From the NCBI GenBank assembly GCA_001942045.1, contig MSTD01000029.1, positions 1 through 64,000 on the forward strand: a stretch of DNA of 64,000 nt, read 5' to 3'. Source of the stretch: Mycolicibacterium porcinum (lineage in GTDB: Bacteria; Actinomycetota; Actinomycetes; Mycobacteriales; Mycobacteriaceae). Below the pieces are notes generated by a model. That model was not told the DNA's origin and ran no database searches. It was given only the letters and a program-made list of their open reading frames with translations. Positions 24,516 to 33,428 of the stretch are shown piece by piece. Made by a program: the position numbers and the translations under genes. Each line of letters begins with the position of its first letter. The first letter of the stretch is position 1.

Positions 24516-25421
24516 TCACCGCAGAGTCACCGGTACGGGACTCACCTCGTCCACCAAGCCCCAGGCGAGCGCCGTCGCGGCGTCGATGGTGTGCCCGGAG
24601 AGCACGAGGTATGCGGTGCGCCACCGGCCGATGCGTCGCGTGACGCTCACCGTGCCGCCTGCGCCGGGGATCAACCCCAGGGCCAGTTCGGGCAGGCCGA
24701 TCGTGGCGTCCGGATGGCAGCTGACCCATCCGCAGTAGCAAGCCATCTCCAGGCCGCTGCCCAGCACTTGACCGTGCACCTCGGCGCGGCAGCGTCGGCC
24801 CAGCCTCTCGGTGAGTTCGTCGAGGACCAGGGCCGGGCTGTGCCTGGTACGGGCCAGATGCGCGCTGGCCGGGTCGGCGAACGAGCCGAACTCGGCGAGA
24901 TCTCCGCCGCTGCAGAATGATCGGCCGTTGCCGCCGAGCACCACCTCGTCGACCGACGGATCCAGCCGGGCCACCTCAAGCGCCTCCAGCAGGGCGCCCC
25001 GGGCGTCGGTGGAGAACGCGTTGTGCCGCTGAGGCCGGTTGAACCGGACATGCAGCGTGTTTCCCTCGCGATGTGCCTGCACCGGTTCGGGCAGCTGCGG
25101 GGCGGTGGCCGGCCCGCGTTCGGACAGCCATCGAGCGAACTCCGGTCCGGACTGCAGCGTCGAATACGCCAGCGACTCGGTGATCAACCCGGCCCGGGTC
25201 GGCCCGTCCGGGTCGAGGGAACGCAACACATCGTCACAGACCGCCGCGGCCTGCGGCCACGTCTGACACCGCTCGGTGAGCTCGCCCAGTGTCTGCTCGA
25301 CCGAGGTCACCGTCACCGCCCGCCGATCCTCGGTGGCGTGTTCGGTCAGCGTGAACGTCGCCTCGTCGGTCGGGGTCTCGACCCCGACCCGGATCCCCGC
25401 GGGCAGTTCCAGGACGGTCAC
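24516..25421 (-). CDS. Enoyl-CoA hydratase/isomerase family protein
   Basis: 301 residues. The crotonase core lies in the C-terminal two thirds: FNRPQRHNAFSTDARGALLEAL, the oxyanion loop GGNGRSFCSGGDLAEF, then GLEMACYCGWVSCHPDATIGLPELALGLIPGAGGT (positions about 130-270, quoted in part). An N-terminal extension of about 100 residues is unusual for the family. GTG 25421 overlaps the ligase stop as GTGA, so the longer frame to 25508 is rejected. It acts on the CoA thioester made by the ligase. Confidence 0.86.
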   Translation of the reverse strand: MTVLELPAGIRVGVETPTDEATFTLTEHATEDRRAVTVTSVEQTLGELTERCQTWPQAAAVCDDVLRSLDPDGPTRAGLITESLAYSTLQSGPEFARWLSERGPATAPQLPEPVQAHREGNTLHVRFNRPQRHNAFSTDARGALLEALEVARLDPSVDEVVLGGNGRSFCSGGDLAEFGSFADPASAHLARTRHSPALVLDELTERLGRRCRAEVHGQVLGSGLEMACYCGWVSCHPDATIGLPELALGLIPGAGGTVSVTRRIGRWRTAYLVLSGHTIDAATALAWGLVDEVSPVPVTLR

Positions 25422-26938
25422 GAGTACTTGTTTATCAGCCCCTGCTTGTAGAGCTTGCCGGTGTCGGTGCGGGGCAACTCGGCCTCGAACGAGATGGTCC
25501 GCGGGCACTTGTAGTGCGTCAGGCGCTCACGCAGCCAGGCCAGCAACTCCTCGGCGAATTCCGGGGTGGCATCGGCCGGGTCCACGGTCTGCACCACGCC
25601 CTTGACGCTCTGGCCCATCTCCTCGTCCGGGATGCCGAACACCGCGGCGTCCATCACCTTCGGGTGCACGACGAGCATGTTCTCGGCTTCCTGCGGGTAG
25701 ATGTTCACTCCGCCTGAGATGATCATGTGGTGGCGCCGGTCGGTCAGGTACAGGTAACCGTCCTCATCGAGATACCCGATGTCCCCCACCGTCTTCCAGC
25801 CGTGCGATTCACGTGAAGACGCGGTCTTCTCCGCGTCGTTGAGGTATTCGAAATCGGCGCCGCCCTCGAAGAAGATCTCACCGGCCTGGCCGGGCGGCAG
25901 CTCCTTGCCGTCCTCGTCGAGGATGTGCACGACACCGTTCATCGGCTTGCCGACCGAGCCCGGGTGCGTCAGCCAGTCCTCGGCGAAGATCACCGTCGCA
26001 CCGATGGCCTCCGAGGAGGCGTAGTACTCGTCGACGATCGGCCCCCACCAGTCGATCATCTGCTTCTTGATCTCGACCGGACACGGGGCGGCTGCGTGCA
26101 TGACGCGCCGCAGGCTGGACAGGTCGTACGAATTCCGCACGCTTTCAGGGAGTTTGAGCATCCTGGTGAACATCACCGGAACGAACTGCCCCTGGGTGAC
26201 CTTGTGCTTCTGGATCGCCTCCAGGCAGCCTTCGGCGTCGAACTTCTCCAGCACCACCGTGGTGATGCCCGCCGCGTGGGTCTGCATGGACCACACCGAG
26301 GGCGCGGTGTGATAGAGCGGCGCGGGGCTGAGATACACCGAGTCCGGCTGCATCCAGAAACCCACCAACGCCGACATCATGCCGGGTGTCTCCGACGGCG
26401 GCACGTGCGGCAGTTCCCGCTTGATTCCCTTGGGCCGACCCGTCGTCCCCGACGAGTACTGCAACAGGTCCCCGTCCATCTCGTCGTCGATCGGGGTGTC
26501 GGGCAGGTCCGCGACCGCTTCGGGGTACCGCTGCCAGCCGTCCAACTCACCGTCGGCGATCAGCAGGGTGCCCGGCAGGCCGTTCGGCAACTCCTTGTCG
26601 AGGCCGCTCAGGATGTCCTTGAGCACCGCGGAGCCGACGATGGCCTTGGCCCCGCTGTTGTCGATGATGTAGGCCGCCTCGGCCGCGGTCAGATGGGTGT
26701 TGATCGGCACGTAGTACAGGCCGCTGCGCCGCGCCGCCCACATCACCGCGTGAATGTGCTCGTTGTTCTCCATGAGGATCGCGACCACGTCGCCCTCCTG
26801 CAGTCCCTGCCGGCGGAAGTAATGGGCCAGGCGATTCGCGCGAGCTTCGAGCTCACCGAACGTGACGACGGTGCCCGACGGATGGAGGATGATCGCCGGC
26901 TTCTCGGGGTTGGCCTCGGCATGCTCGCGGATCTGCAT
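25418..26938 (-). CDS. fadD4: Fatty-acyl-CoA ligase, FadD4-like
   Basis: 506 residues of the ANL superfamily. The adenylation loop is YSSGTTGRPKGIKRE; YYASSEAIG, the hinge region TVGDIGYLDEDGYLYLTDRRHHMIISGG (in part) and the C-terminal lysine motif PRTDTGKLYK are all present. It activates a carboxylic acid with ATP and CoA. The start ATG is 6 bases after a TACAGT -10 box, so the transcript is probably leaderless. It heads the minus-strand operon down to the decarboxylase. The fadD4 name rests on synteny with M. tuberculosis Rv0214 beside the hydratase and pckA. Confidence 0.85.
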   Translation of the reverse strand: MQIREHAEANPEKPAIILHPSGTVVTFGELEARANRLAHYFRRQGLQEGDVVAILMENNEHIHAVMWAARRSGLYYVPINTHLTAAEAAYIIDNSGAKAIVGSAVLKDILSGLDKELPNGLPGTLLIADGELDGWQRYPEAVADLPDTPIDDEMDGDLLQYSSGTTGRPKGIKRELPHVPPSETPGMMSALVGFWMQPDSVYLSPAPLYHTAPSVWSMQTHAAGITTVVLEKFDAEGCLEAIQKHKVTQGQFVPVMFTRMLKLPESVRNSYDLSSLRRVMHAAAPCPVEIKKQMIDWWGPIVDEYYASSEAIGATVIFAEDWLTHPGSVGKPMNGVVHILDEDGKELPPGQAGEIFFEGGADFEYLNDAEKTASSRESHGWKTVGDIGYLDEDGYLYLTDRRHHMIISGGVNIYPQEAENMLVVHPKVMDAAVFGIPDEEMGQSVKGVVQTVDPADATPEFAEELLAWLRERLTHYKCPRTISFEAELPRTDTGKLYKQGLINKYS

Positions 26939-26958
26939 GAGGGCACTGTAACCGGCAC

Positions 26959-26978
26959 CACTTGACAGGTGTCAAGTG
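26959..26978. promoter_or_regulatory. Perfect palindromic operator upstream of fadD4
   Basis: Arms CACTTGACA and TGTCAAGTG flank a GG spacer. TTGACA occurs on both strands inside it. On the minus strand the TTGACA of the far arm is 19 bases from the TACAGT -10 box (26945-26950), so a bound dimer would block the fadD4 promoter. The regulator is not adjacent and is unknown. Confidence 0.6.
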
Positions 26979-27083
26979 AGGCGGGGTTACAGGCCGCCAG
27001 CAGGTGTTTGACTGCAGAAGCACCACCGCCGCCAGGACCGCCAATACCAGGTCAAGCCCAACGCATCGGACCTACGATGTGCC

Positions 27084-29735
27084 ATGCCATCCGGCATCGC
27101 CACCTTCCTCTTCACCGACATCGAGGGATCCACCCGCCGGTGGGAAGCCGACGCCGACGCCATGCGTGCCGCCCTCAGCCGACATGACGAAGTGCTTCGC
27201 ACCGCCGTCGAGAGCCACGGCGGGCAGGTGTTCAAACACACCGGCGACGGCATCTGCGCGGTCTTCACGTCGCCGTCTTCAGCCGTCGACGCCGCGCTGG
27301 CGGCCCAGCTGGCGCTCGAATTGCCGGTCCGGATGGGCGTCGCCACCGGGGAGGCCGAGCGCCGCGACGCCGACTACTTCGGCGTGGCGCTCAACCGGGC
27401 AGCCCGGATCATGGCCGCCGGCCACGGTGGACAGATCCTGCTCGACGGGGTGACAGCAGGCCTGTTGAACGCCGTCGACCTGGTCTCGTTGGGGTCGAAG
27501 CGGCTCCGCGACATCGCGAAACCCGTGGACATCCATCAGGTCCGAGCCGCCGGACTGCGCACCGAGTTCCCGCCGCTGAACACGATCAACGCCAGGCTGG
27601 GAAACCTGCGGGTTCCCACCACGAGCCTGGTCGGACGCGAGCTGGATCTGGCCGAACTGCACGCGGCCCTGAAGATGCACCGCCTGGTGACGTTGACCGG
27701 GGTCGGCGGGGTCGGAAAGACCCGTCTGGCGCTGGAGGTCGCCGCCCGGTCTGCCGACGCCTTTCCCGATGGCGTCTTCGTGATCGAGCTGGCCGCGGTC
27801 GGGGATCCGGCGGCGGTTCCGGACTCCGTCGCGACGGTGCTGGGAATCACCCAGCAGGCCGGGCTCACCGTTGCCGAGAGCGTCGCCGCAGCGCTCCAGG
27901 GCCGCACGCGGATCCTGGTTTTCGACAACTGTGAGCATGTCCTGAATGCGGCTGCCGACCTGATCGAGACAATCCTCGCCCAGTCGTCGACCGTCACCAT
28001 CCTTGCCACCAGCCGGGAAGGCCTGCGGCTCAAGGACGAACAGCTGTGGCCGGTGTCATCCCTGGATATCGACGACGAATTGGGTTCCACGGCGACCGCA
28101 TTGTTCATCGAACGAGCCCAAGCAGTGTCACCTCACGCATCGTTCACCGCGCCGGCGGAGGGCGCCGCGATCGTCGAAATCTGCCGTCGCCTGGACGGAA
28201 TACCGCTCGCGATCGAGCTGGCGGCATCCCGCATCGTGTCGATGACGGCAACTGAGATCCGCGAGCGCCTGGACGACCGTTTCCGGTTGCTGGTGGGGTC
28301 GCGCCGAGGGCTGGAACGCCATCAGACGCTTAGCCAAGCCGTGCAATGGTCCTACGATCTACTCGATGCTGATGAAAGGTCCTTACTGACAACACTTTCC
28401 GTGTTCAACGGCGGGTTCAACCTGGCGGCGGCGTGTGCGGTCGCCGGCTCCGGTGACGAACTGGAGACACTGGACTTGCTCGACGCCCTCGTCCGCAAGT
28501 CGCTGCTGGTGGCAGACCGGACGTCGCCACACACCCGCTTCTCCATGCTGGAGACGATCCGCCAGTTCGCCGAGGGACAGCTCGTCGACCACGGGGACGC
28601 GCGGGCGGCGCGCAGTGCGCACGCGCACTACTTCGCCGCCATGGAACCCGAAGTCCACGCGTTGTGGGACAGTCCGCGGCAACGCGAAGCCTATGAGTGG
28701 TTCAACCTCGAGTTGGCGAACCTGCGTGCAGGATTTCGCTGGGCTACCGACAACGGTGACCTGGATACGGCTGCCGCGATCGCGGTCAACGCCGCAACTC
28801 TCGGGTACTACGTCGAGCACTGGGAGCCGATCAGCTGGACCGAGGAACTCATTCCGCCCGCCGAGGCCTGCAAGCATCCGAGGCTGGCCCAGTTGTACGC
28901 CGCCACCACCAATTGTGCTGCGGTAGGGCGGGTGGACGACTTCGCCAGGTACGCGGCAGCCGGGCAGAAGGCAATCGAGAGCGGACAATACGACGAGGTG
29001 AGCGATGAACTCGCCAGCATGATCGCGGCCGGCTACAGCACGACGGGCCAAGCGGCGCGGGCCATCGAATGGTGCCGGGCGACCATCGCTCGCATCCCGG
29101 AGCCACATACCGGGAGCCTCACGGTGATGGTGGTGGCATTGGCCATCGCCGGCGCGACGTCCGAGGCCTTGGCACAGTCGGAGGGCCTGCTCGCGCTCGC
29201 CGACCATACCGACAACCCCAGCATGGCCGGTGCCGCACTCCTCGGATACGGCTGGGCACGCCGGGACGCCGATCCCGCCGCTGCCTACGATGCGCTCCGG
29301 CGCGCCCTGGTCGTCGCTGACGACAGCGGAGACCGTCAGCAATCATCAATCGTTGCAGGCCTTCTCACCGGTTTGGCCGCCGGTCGCGGCGAGTTCGACG
29401 ATGCCCTCGGCTACATCACCCAAACCATCCGGCACTACCACGACACCGGCACCGTCGAGCTGATGCGCAGCGGTCTGAGTCTGCTCGCCGCCGTCCTGGA
29501 CCAGATGGGCCACCACGAATCGGCCGCGACCATCAACGGGTTCGCCGCCTCAGCCCTCGCGCGTGCCAGTTTTCCCGAGATCACTGCCGCCGTCACGCAT
29601 CTGAAAGAGGTTCTGGGCGACGAACGCTACCGCTCGTTGTCGATGACCGGTGCAGCCATGACCACCACCGAGATCACCGACTACGCATTCGACACCATCA
29701 CCCGGGCCCGGTCCGAACTGGCCGCCGAGGCCTGA
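27084..29735 (+). CDS. Class III cyclase domain fused to an AAA/STAND ATPase
   Basis: 883 residues. The class III nucleotide cyclase domain covers about residues 1-160, with metal Asp D12 (FTDIEGST) and D55 (KHTGDGICAVF) and NRAARI of the transition-state site. A LuxR-type ATPase follows (Walker A TGVGGVGKTRLALE; ILVFDNCEHV), then TPR-like helical repeats to the end. Unlike many mycobacterial relatives it has no C-terminal LuxR helix-turn-helix, so it may signal rather than bind DNA. The ATG is 5 bases after a TACGAT -10 box, implying a leaderless transcript. Confidence 0.88.
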   Translation: MPSGIATFLFTDIEGSTRRWEADADAMRAALSRHDEVLRTAVESHGGQVFKHTGDGICAVFTSPSSAVDAALAAQLALELPVRMGVATGEAERRDADYFGVALNRAARIMAAGHGGQILLDGVTAGLLNAVDLVSLGSKRLRDIAKPVDIHQVRAAGLRTEFPPLNTINARLGNLRVPTTSLVGRELDLAELHAALKMHRLVTLTGVGGVGKTRLALEVAARSADAFPDGVFVIELAAVGDPAAVPDSVATVLGITQQAGLTVAESVAAALQGRTRILVFDNCEHVLNAAADLIETILAQSSTVTILATSREGLRLKDEQLWPVSSLDIDDELGSTATALFIERAQAVSPHASFTAPAEGAAIVEICRRLDGIPLAIELAASRIVSMTATEIRERLDDRFRLLVGSRRGLERHQTLSQAVQWSYDLLDADERSLLTTLSVFNGGFNLAAACAVAGSGDELETLDLLDALVRKSLLVADRTSPHTRFSMLETIRQFAEGQLVDHGDARAARSAHAHYFAAMEPEVHALWDSPRQREAYEWFNLELANLRAGFRWATDNGDLDTAAAIAVNAATLGYYVEHWEPISWTEELIPPAEACKHPRLAQLYAATTNCAAVGRVDDFARYAAAGQKAIESGQYDEVSDELASMIAAGYSTTGQAARAIEWCRATIARIPEPHTGSLTVMVVALAIAGATSEALAQSEGLLALADHTDNPSMAGAALLGYGWARRDADPAAAYDALRRALVVADDSGDRQQSSIVAGLLTGLAAGRGEFDDALGYITQTIRHYHDTGTVELMRSGLSLLAAVLDQMGHHESAATINGFAASALARASFPEITAAVTHLKEVLGDERYRSLSMTGAAMTTTEITDYAFDTITRARSELAAEA

Positions 29736-29738
29736 CGG

Positions 29739-30323
29739 TCAGTCGGCGCCGACGCTCCGCAACAGCAACGTCAGGCTTGTCCCGGCGTCGTCGAGTGGTT
29801 GCAGCGAGCGGGCGCTACGACACTGAATGATGGCGCCCTCGAGAGAACTGACGATGAAGCTGCCGAGCGAGCCCGCGGTCGCGGCGTCAACACCCTTGGA
29901 TTCGATCGAAGCGGCGATCACCCTGGCCCAATCAGCAAACACCGTCGCGGAGGCTTCACGCACCGCGAGGGCATCGGGACCGGCCTGGGCAGCGGCGACG
30001 ATGGGACACCCGCCACTGAAATCACTGCCGATCAGGTTCTGTTTCCAGCCGGCGATGAAGGCACCGATCACGTCCTCAGCGGGCAGCGCCTGCGTGAGCT
30101 CCTCGATCCTGGCGGTGATGATCCGGCCGGCCTCCAGCGTCGCCTGTTCCATCAACTCTGTTTTTCCGGCCGGAAAGTGCTGGTAGATCGAGCCGCGTGC
30201 GGTGTTGCTCCGGTCCAACAGATCGCTGAGCCCGGTCGCGTGGACGCCGTACTCGCGCATCAACTCGATTGCGCTCTGGATGAGACGCTCTCGCGGGCCC
30301 GCCACTGCTGTCACTCTCTCCAT
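29739..30323 (-). CDS. TetR family regulator (LmrA/YxaF type)
   Basis: 194 residues. The HTH reads GPRERLIQSAIELMREYG, then LLDRSNTARGSIYQHFPAGKTEL; the C-terminal domain contains SGGCPIVAAA, typical of the LmrA/YxaF (TetR_C) group. ATG 30323 is chosen because an operator ends at 30332, just upstream of it. It is divergent from the MmpL gene, with two operators between, and therefore probably represses both itself and the exporter. It follows the cyclase gene tail to tail, 3 bases apart. Confidence 0.85.
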   Translation of the reverse strand: MERVTAVAGPRERLIQSAIELMREYGVHATGLSDLLDRSNTARGSIYQHFPAGKTELMEQATLEAGRIITARIEELTQALPAEDVIGAFIAGWKQNLIGSDFSGGCPIVAAAQAGPDALAVREASATVFADWARVIAASIESKGVDAATAGSLGSFIVSSLEGAIIQCRSARSLQPLDDAGTSLTLLLRSVGAD

Positions 30324-30331
30324 CGCCCGAA

Positions 30332-30347
30332 TAGACCAGTTGGTCCA
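30332..30347. promoter_or_regulatory. TetR operator, TetR-gene side
   Basis: TAGACC-AGTT-GGTCCA is a NemR/LmrA-like inverted repeat with one mismatch, 8 bases upstream of the TetR start. Confidence 0.7.
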
Positions 30348-30364
30348 TCCTAGTCGACTACGCA

Positions 30365-30380
30365 TAGACCGATTGGTCTA
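30365..30380. promoter_or_regulatory. TetR operator, MmpL-gene side
   Basis: TAGACC-GATT-GGTCTA is a perfect inverted repeat ending 10 bases before the MmpL start. It is 33 bp centre to centre from the other site, about three helical turns. Confidence 0.75.
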
Positions 30381-30390
30381 CGATCCGGGA

Positions 30391-33300
30391 ATGCATGATC
30401 TTGCGATCTTCAGCAAACTCACGCGAGCCTGCGTGAAGCATGCTTGGTGGGTGCTCGGTGCCTGGCTGGTCCTGGCCGGTGCACTCAACCTGGCGATTCC
30501 CCAGTTGGAACACACGGTCGCCGAACGCTCCGCGCCGTTCACCCCGGAAAGCCCGACCACCGAAACCCTGCGGCAGATGTCCCGCGACTTCGGCGTCCCC
30601 GACACCACCGCGGTCGGCAGCATCGTGGTGTCGAGCGACCGGCAGCTCGGCGCCGCCGACGCCGCCTACTACCGCGACCTGGTGGCGCGCCTGGTGGCCG
30701 ACGCCGACGACGTCGCCTACGTGCTGGACACCTACGGCACACCGGGACTGGAGAAACTCGGACTGAGCCCGGACGGCAAGGCCATCCACCTGATCGTCGC
30801 GACCACCGGCGACGTCGGCTCCACCCGCGCGCACCGGTCCACCGAGAACGTCCGCGCCGCAGTCGATGCGCTACCACGCCCGCCAGGCGTCGACGTGCAC
30901 TTCACGGGTGCCGCCCCCACACTGTCGGACCTGTTCTCCGCCATCGACACGTCACTGGCCATCATCACGGTGGTCTCGGTAGTGCTGATCACGCTGTTGC
31001 TGCTGGCGGTGTACCGCTCACTGCTGACCGCGATGATCCCGCTACTCACCGTGGGCATTTCGCTGGGCGTGGCCCGCCCGGTGGTCTCATGGCTCGGCGC
31101 CGGCGAGCTGCTGTCGGTATCCAACTTCACCATCGCGCTCGTCACCGCCATGGTGCTCGGGGCCGGCACCGACTACGGCATCTTCCTGCTGGCGAACTAC
31201 CACGAGGGCAGACGCAAGGGACTGTCCGTCGACGACTCGGTGGCCCGCTCTGGCGCGCACACCGCCGGCATCGTCATCGCGTCGGCGCTGACCATCGCCG
31301 GTGCCGGAATGGCCATGCTGTTCACCAAGATCGGAATGTTCCGCACCGCCGGACCACCGATCGCACTATCGATCGCCATCACCGTGGCGGTCAGCCTGAC
31401 CCTCACCCCGGCCATCATGGCGCTGTGGGGCCGGCGTGGGTACGCCGAACCCCGGCCGCTGGACGAACGGCGCTGGCGCAAGCGCGGCGCCGCGATCGTG
31501 CGCCGGGCACCCGCCCTGGTCGCCGCGTCACTGGTGTTCCTGCTCGCCACCAGCGCTGTGCTGATCACGTTCCAGCCCAACATCGATGAGAACGCCATGC
31601 AATTGCGGTCCACCGACAGCAAGCGCGGCTATGACGCGGTCTACCGGCACTGGAGAGTCAACGAGGCCGCACCTGAATTCGTCACCATCCGGGCCGACCA
31701 CGACATGCGCAATACCAACGACCTGGCCGCGCTGGACCTCATCGCGATGTCGATCGGCAACGTTCCGCAGGTGGCTTACGTCCGGTCGATCACCCGGCCC
31801 GACGGAAAGCCGTTGCCCGAGACGGCGATCGGATCCCTCACCGCGCGGGTCGGTGACGGCCTGGCCGACGCACACGATCGGGTCGAGCAGGCCATCCCGC
31901 AGCTCAAGCAGCTCGCGGCCGGGGTGACACAGCTGCACGACGGCTCGGCCGGTGCGGCAGACAGGCTGCCCGAACTGGCCAAGGGCGCGCACGATCTCGT
32001 CACCTTGACCCGGAACCTGCTCGGCACCCTCGAATCCGCGAACCGGGTGGTCAACACCGTCTCGGACGGGTCGCTCGATGTGGCCACCGTGGTGCGCACC
32101 ATGTCCGGTGCCACCGATGCGCTGGAGGGGGCGGTCGATGAAATCGACGCCACCCGAGACAGATTGGCCGCTCCCACCGCGGCTGTGCGCGCGGTGTTCG
32201 ATCCGCTCACGGCAGCCGATCCCGGGCCGGGCTGCGCCGCGGACTGTATGCGGGCGCGGCAGGCCTTCGCCGACCTCAACGCCGCCACCGGTGGGCAGGC
32301 GCTGCTCGCGATCAACGGTTTGACCCTCGCCGCACCGCTGGTACCCGAGCGTCCGGTGAGCACCGCGCTGAACACCCTGCCCGATCTCCGTGCGGCCATC
32401 AAAGGCCTTCGGACCATGCTCGACCAGTTGGGCACCCGCACGCCCGAGCAGACCCGCGCAGATCTCAATCGGCTCATGTCCGGAATCAACGAACTGTCAA
32501 CGGGTCTGAGTCGCCTCACAGCCGGGCTGGGCCAGGTCAAATCCGGCACCGACACCATGGTGGCGCTGACCACCGAACTCGGTACCGGGCTCGACCGAGC
32601 GTCGGACTTCCTGCACCGCCTGTCCACCGACACCGCCACCGGTGCGGGACGCGGTTTCTACCTACCCGAGGAGGGTCGTGTCGACCGCAGGTTCACCGCC
32701 GGTGAGCGGCTTCTCATCTCACCCGACGGGCACAGCGCCCGGATGATGGTGGTGTGGGCGGTGAATCCGTATGGCGCCGAGGCGATGGGCGCGGTACCGG
32801 ATGTCATCGCCGCGGCGAACAACGCGGCGACGGGAACGGTGCTGGAGCACGCCCAGATCGAATCGACCGGCCTGGCCTCACTCTCACAACGCCACATCGA
32901 CCAGACCTGGCGTGACTTCGCGCTTTTCGGCGTGGTCGCGGTCGCTGCCGTATTGCTGGTGCTGATCGTCATGCTGCGCAGTCTGGTGGCACCCGTACTG
33001 ATGATCGCGGCGGTGGTGCTGTCGTTCGGCGCGGCGGCCGGAATGTCCACGCTGATCTGGCAACACCTCATCGGAATCAACCTGGACTGGTCGGTGTTCC
33101 CCGTCTCGTTCATGGCCCTGGTCGCCGTCGGCGCCGACTACAGCATGCTGTTCGCCGCCCGCATTCGCGAGGAGTCCCACAGTGGTGTGATCAGCGGCAT
33201 CATCCGCGGGTTCGGCAGCACCGGCAGCGTGATCACCACTGCGGGAGTCGTTTTCGCGATCACGATGTTCGCCCTCACCAGCGGAACGGTGCTCAACCTG

Positions 33301-33423
33301 GTTCAGATCGGCTCCACGATCGGCATCGGCCTGCTGCTCGACATCACCGTGGTGCGGACGTACCTGGTCCCCGCCGCGATGAGTCTGCTGGGCGAGCGCA
33401 TGTGGTGGCCGGCCCGCGCGTAG
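30391..33423 (+). CDS. MmpL family RND transporter
   Basis: 1010 residues. It has two MMPL domains, with the first membrane helix at about residues 16-38 and Asp-Tyr pairs in LGAGTDYGIFLLANYHEG and AVGADYSMLFAARIREE. A long helical loop in the second half carries several LxxL-type heptads (about residues 490-780). No MmpS gene is adjacent. ATG 30391 lies 10 bases after the operator, consistent with tight TetR control. The substrate is unknown; by family it exports lipids or hydrophobic compounds and may confer drug tolerance when derepressed. Confidence 0.92.
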   Translation: MHDLAIFSKLTRACVKHAWWVLGAWLVLAGALNLAIPQLEHTVAERSAPFTPESPTTETLRQMSRDFGVPDTTAVGSIVVSSDRQLGAADAAYYRDLVARLVADADDVAYVLDTYGTPGLEKLGLSPDGKAIHLIVATTGDVGSTRAHRSTENVRAAVDALPRPPGVDVHFTGAAPTLSDLFSAIDTSLAIITVVSVVLITLLLLAVYRSLLTAMIPLLTVGISLGVARPVVSWLGAGELLSVSNFTIALVTAMVLGAGTDYGIFLLANYHEGRRKGLSVDDSVARSGAHTAGIVIASALTIAGAGMAMLFTKIGMFRTAGPPIALSIAITVAVSLTLTPAIMALWGRRGYAEPRPLDERRWRKRGAAIVRRAPALVAASLVFLLATSAVLITFQPNIDENAMQLRSTDSKRGYDAVYRHWRVNEAAPEFVTIRADHDMRNTNDLAALDLIAMSIGNVPQVAYVRSITRPDGKPLPETAIGSLTARVGDGLADAHDRVEQAIPQLKQLAAGVTQLHDGSAGAADRLPELAKGAHDLVTLTRNLLGTLESANRVVNTVSDGSLDVATVVRTMSGATDALEGAVDEIDATRDRLAAPTAAVRAVFDPLTAADPGPGCAADCMRARQAFADLNAATGGQALLAINGLTLAAPLVPERPVSTALNTLPDLRAAIKGLRTMLDQLGTRTPEQTRADLNRLMSGINELSTGLSRLTAGLGQVKSGTDTMVALTTELGTGLDRASDFLHRLSTDTATGAGRGFYLPEEGRVDRRFTAGERLLISPDGHSARMMVVWAVNPYGAEAMGAVPDVIAAANNAATGTVLEHAQIESTGLASLSQRHIDQTWRDFALFGVVAVAAVLLVLIVMLRSLVAPVLMIAAVVLSFGAAAGMSTLIWQHLIGINLDWSVFPVSFMALVAVGADYSMLFAARIREESHSGVISGIIRGFGSTGSVITTAGVVFAITMFALTSGTVLNLVQIGSTIGIGLLLDITVVRTYLVPAAMSLLGERMWWPARA

Positions 33424-33428
33424 TGGGC

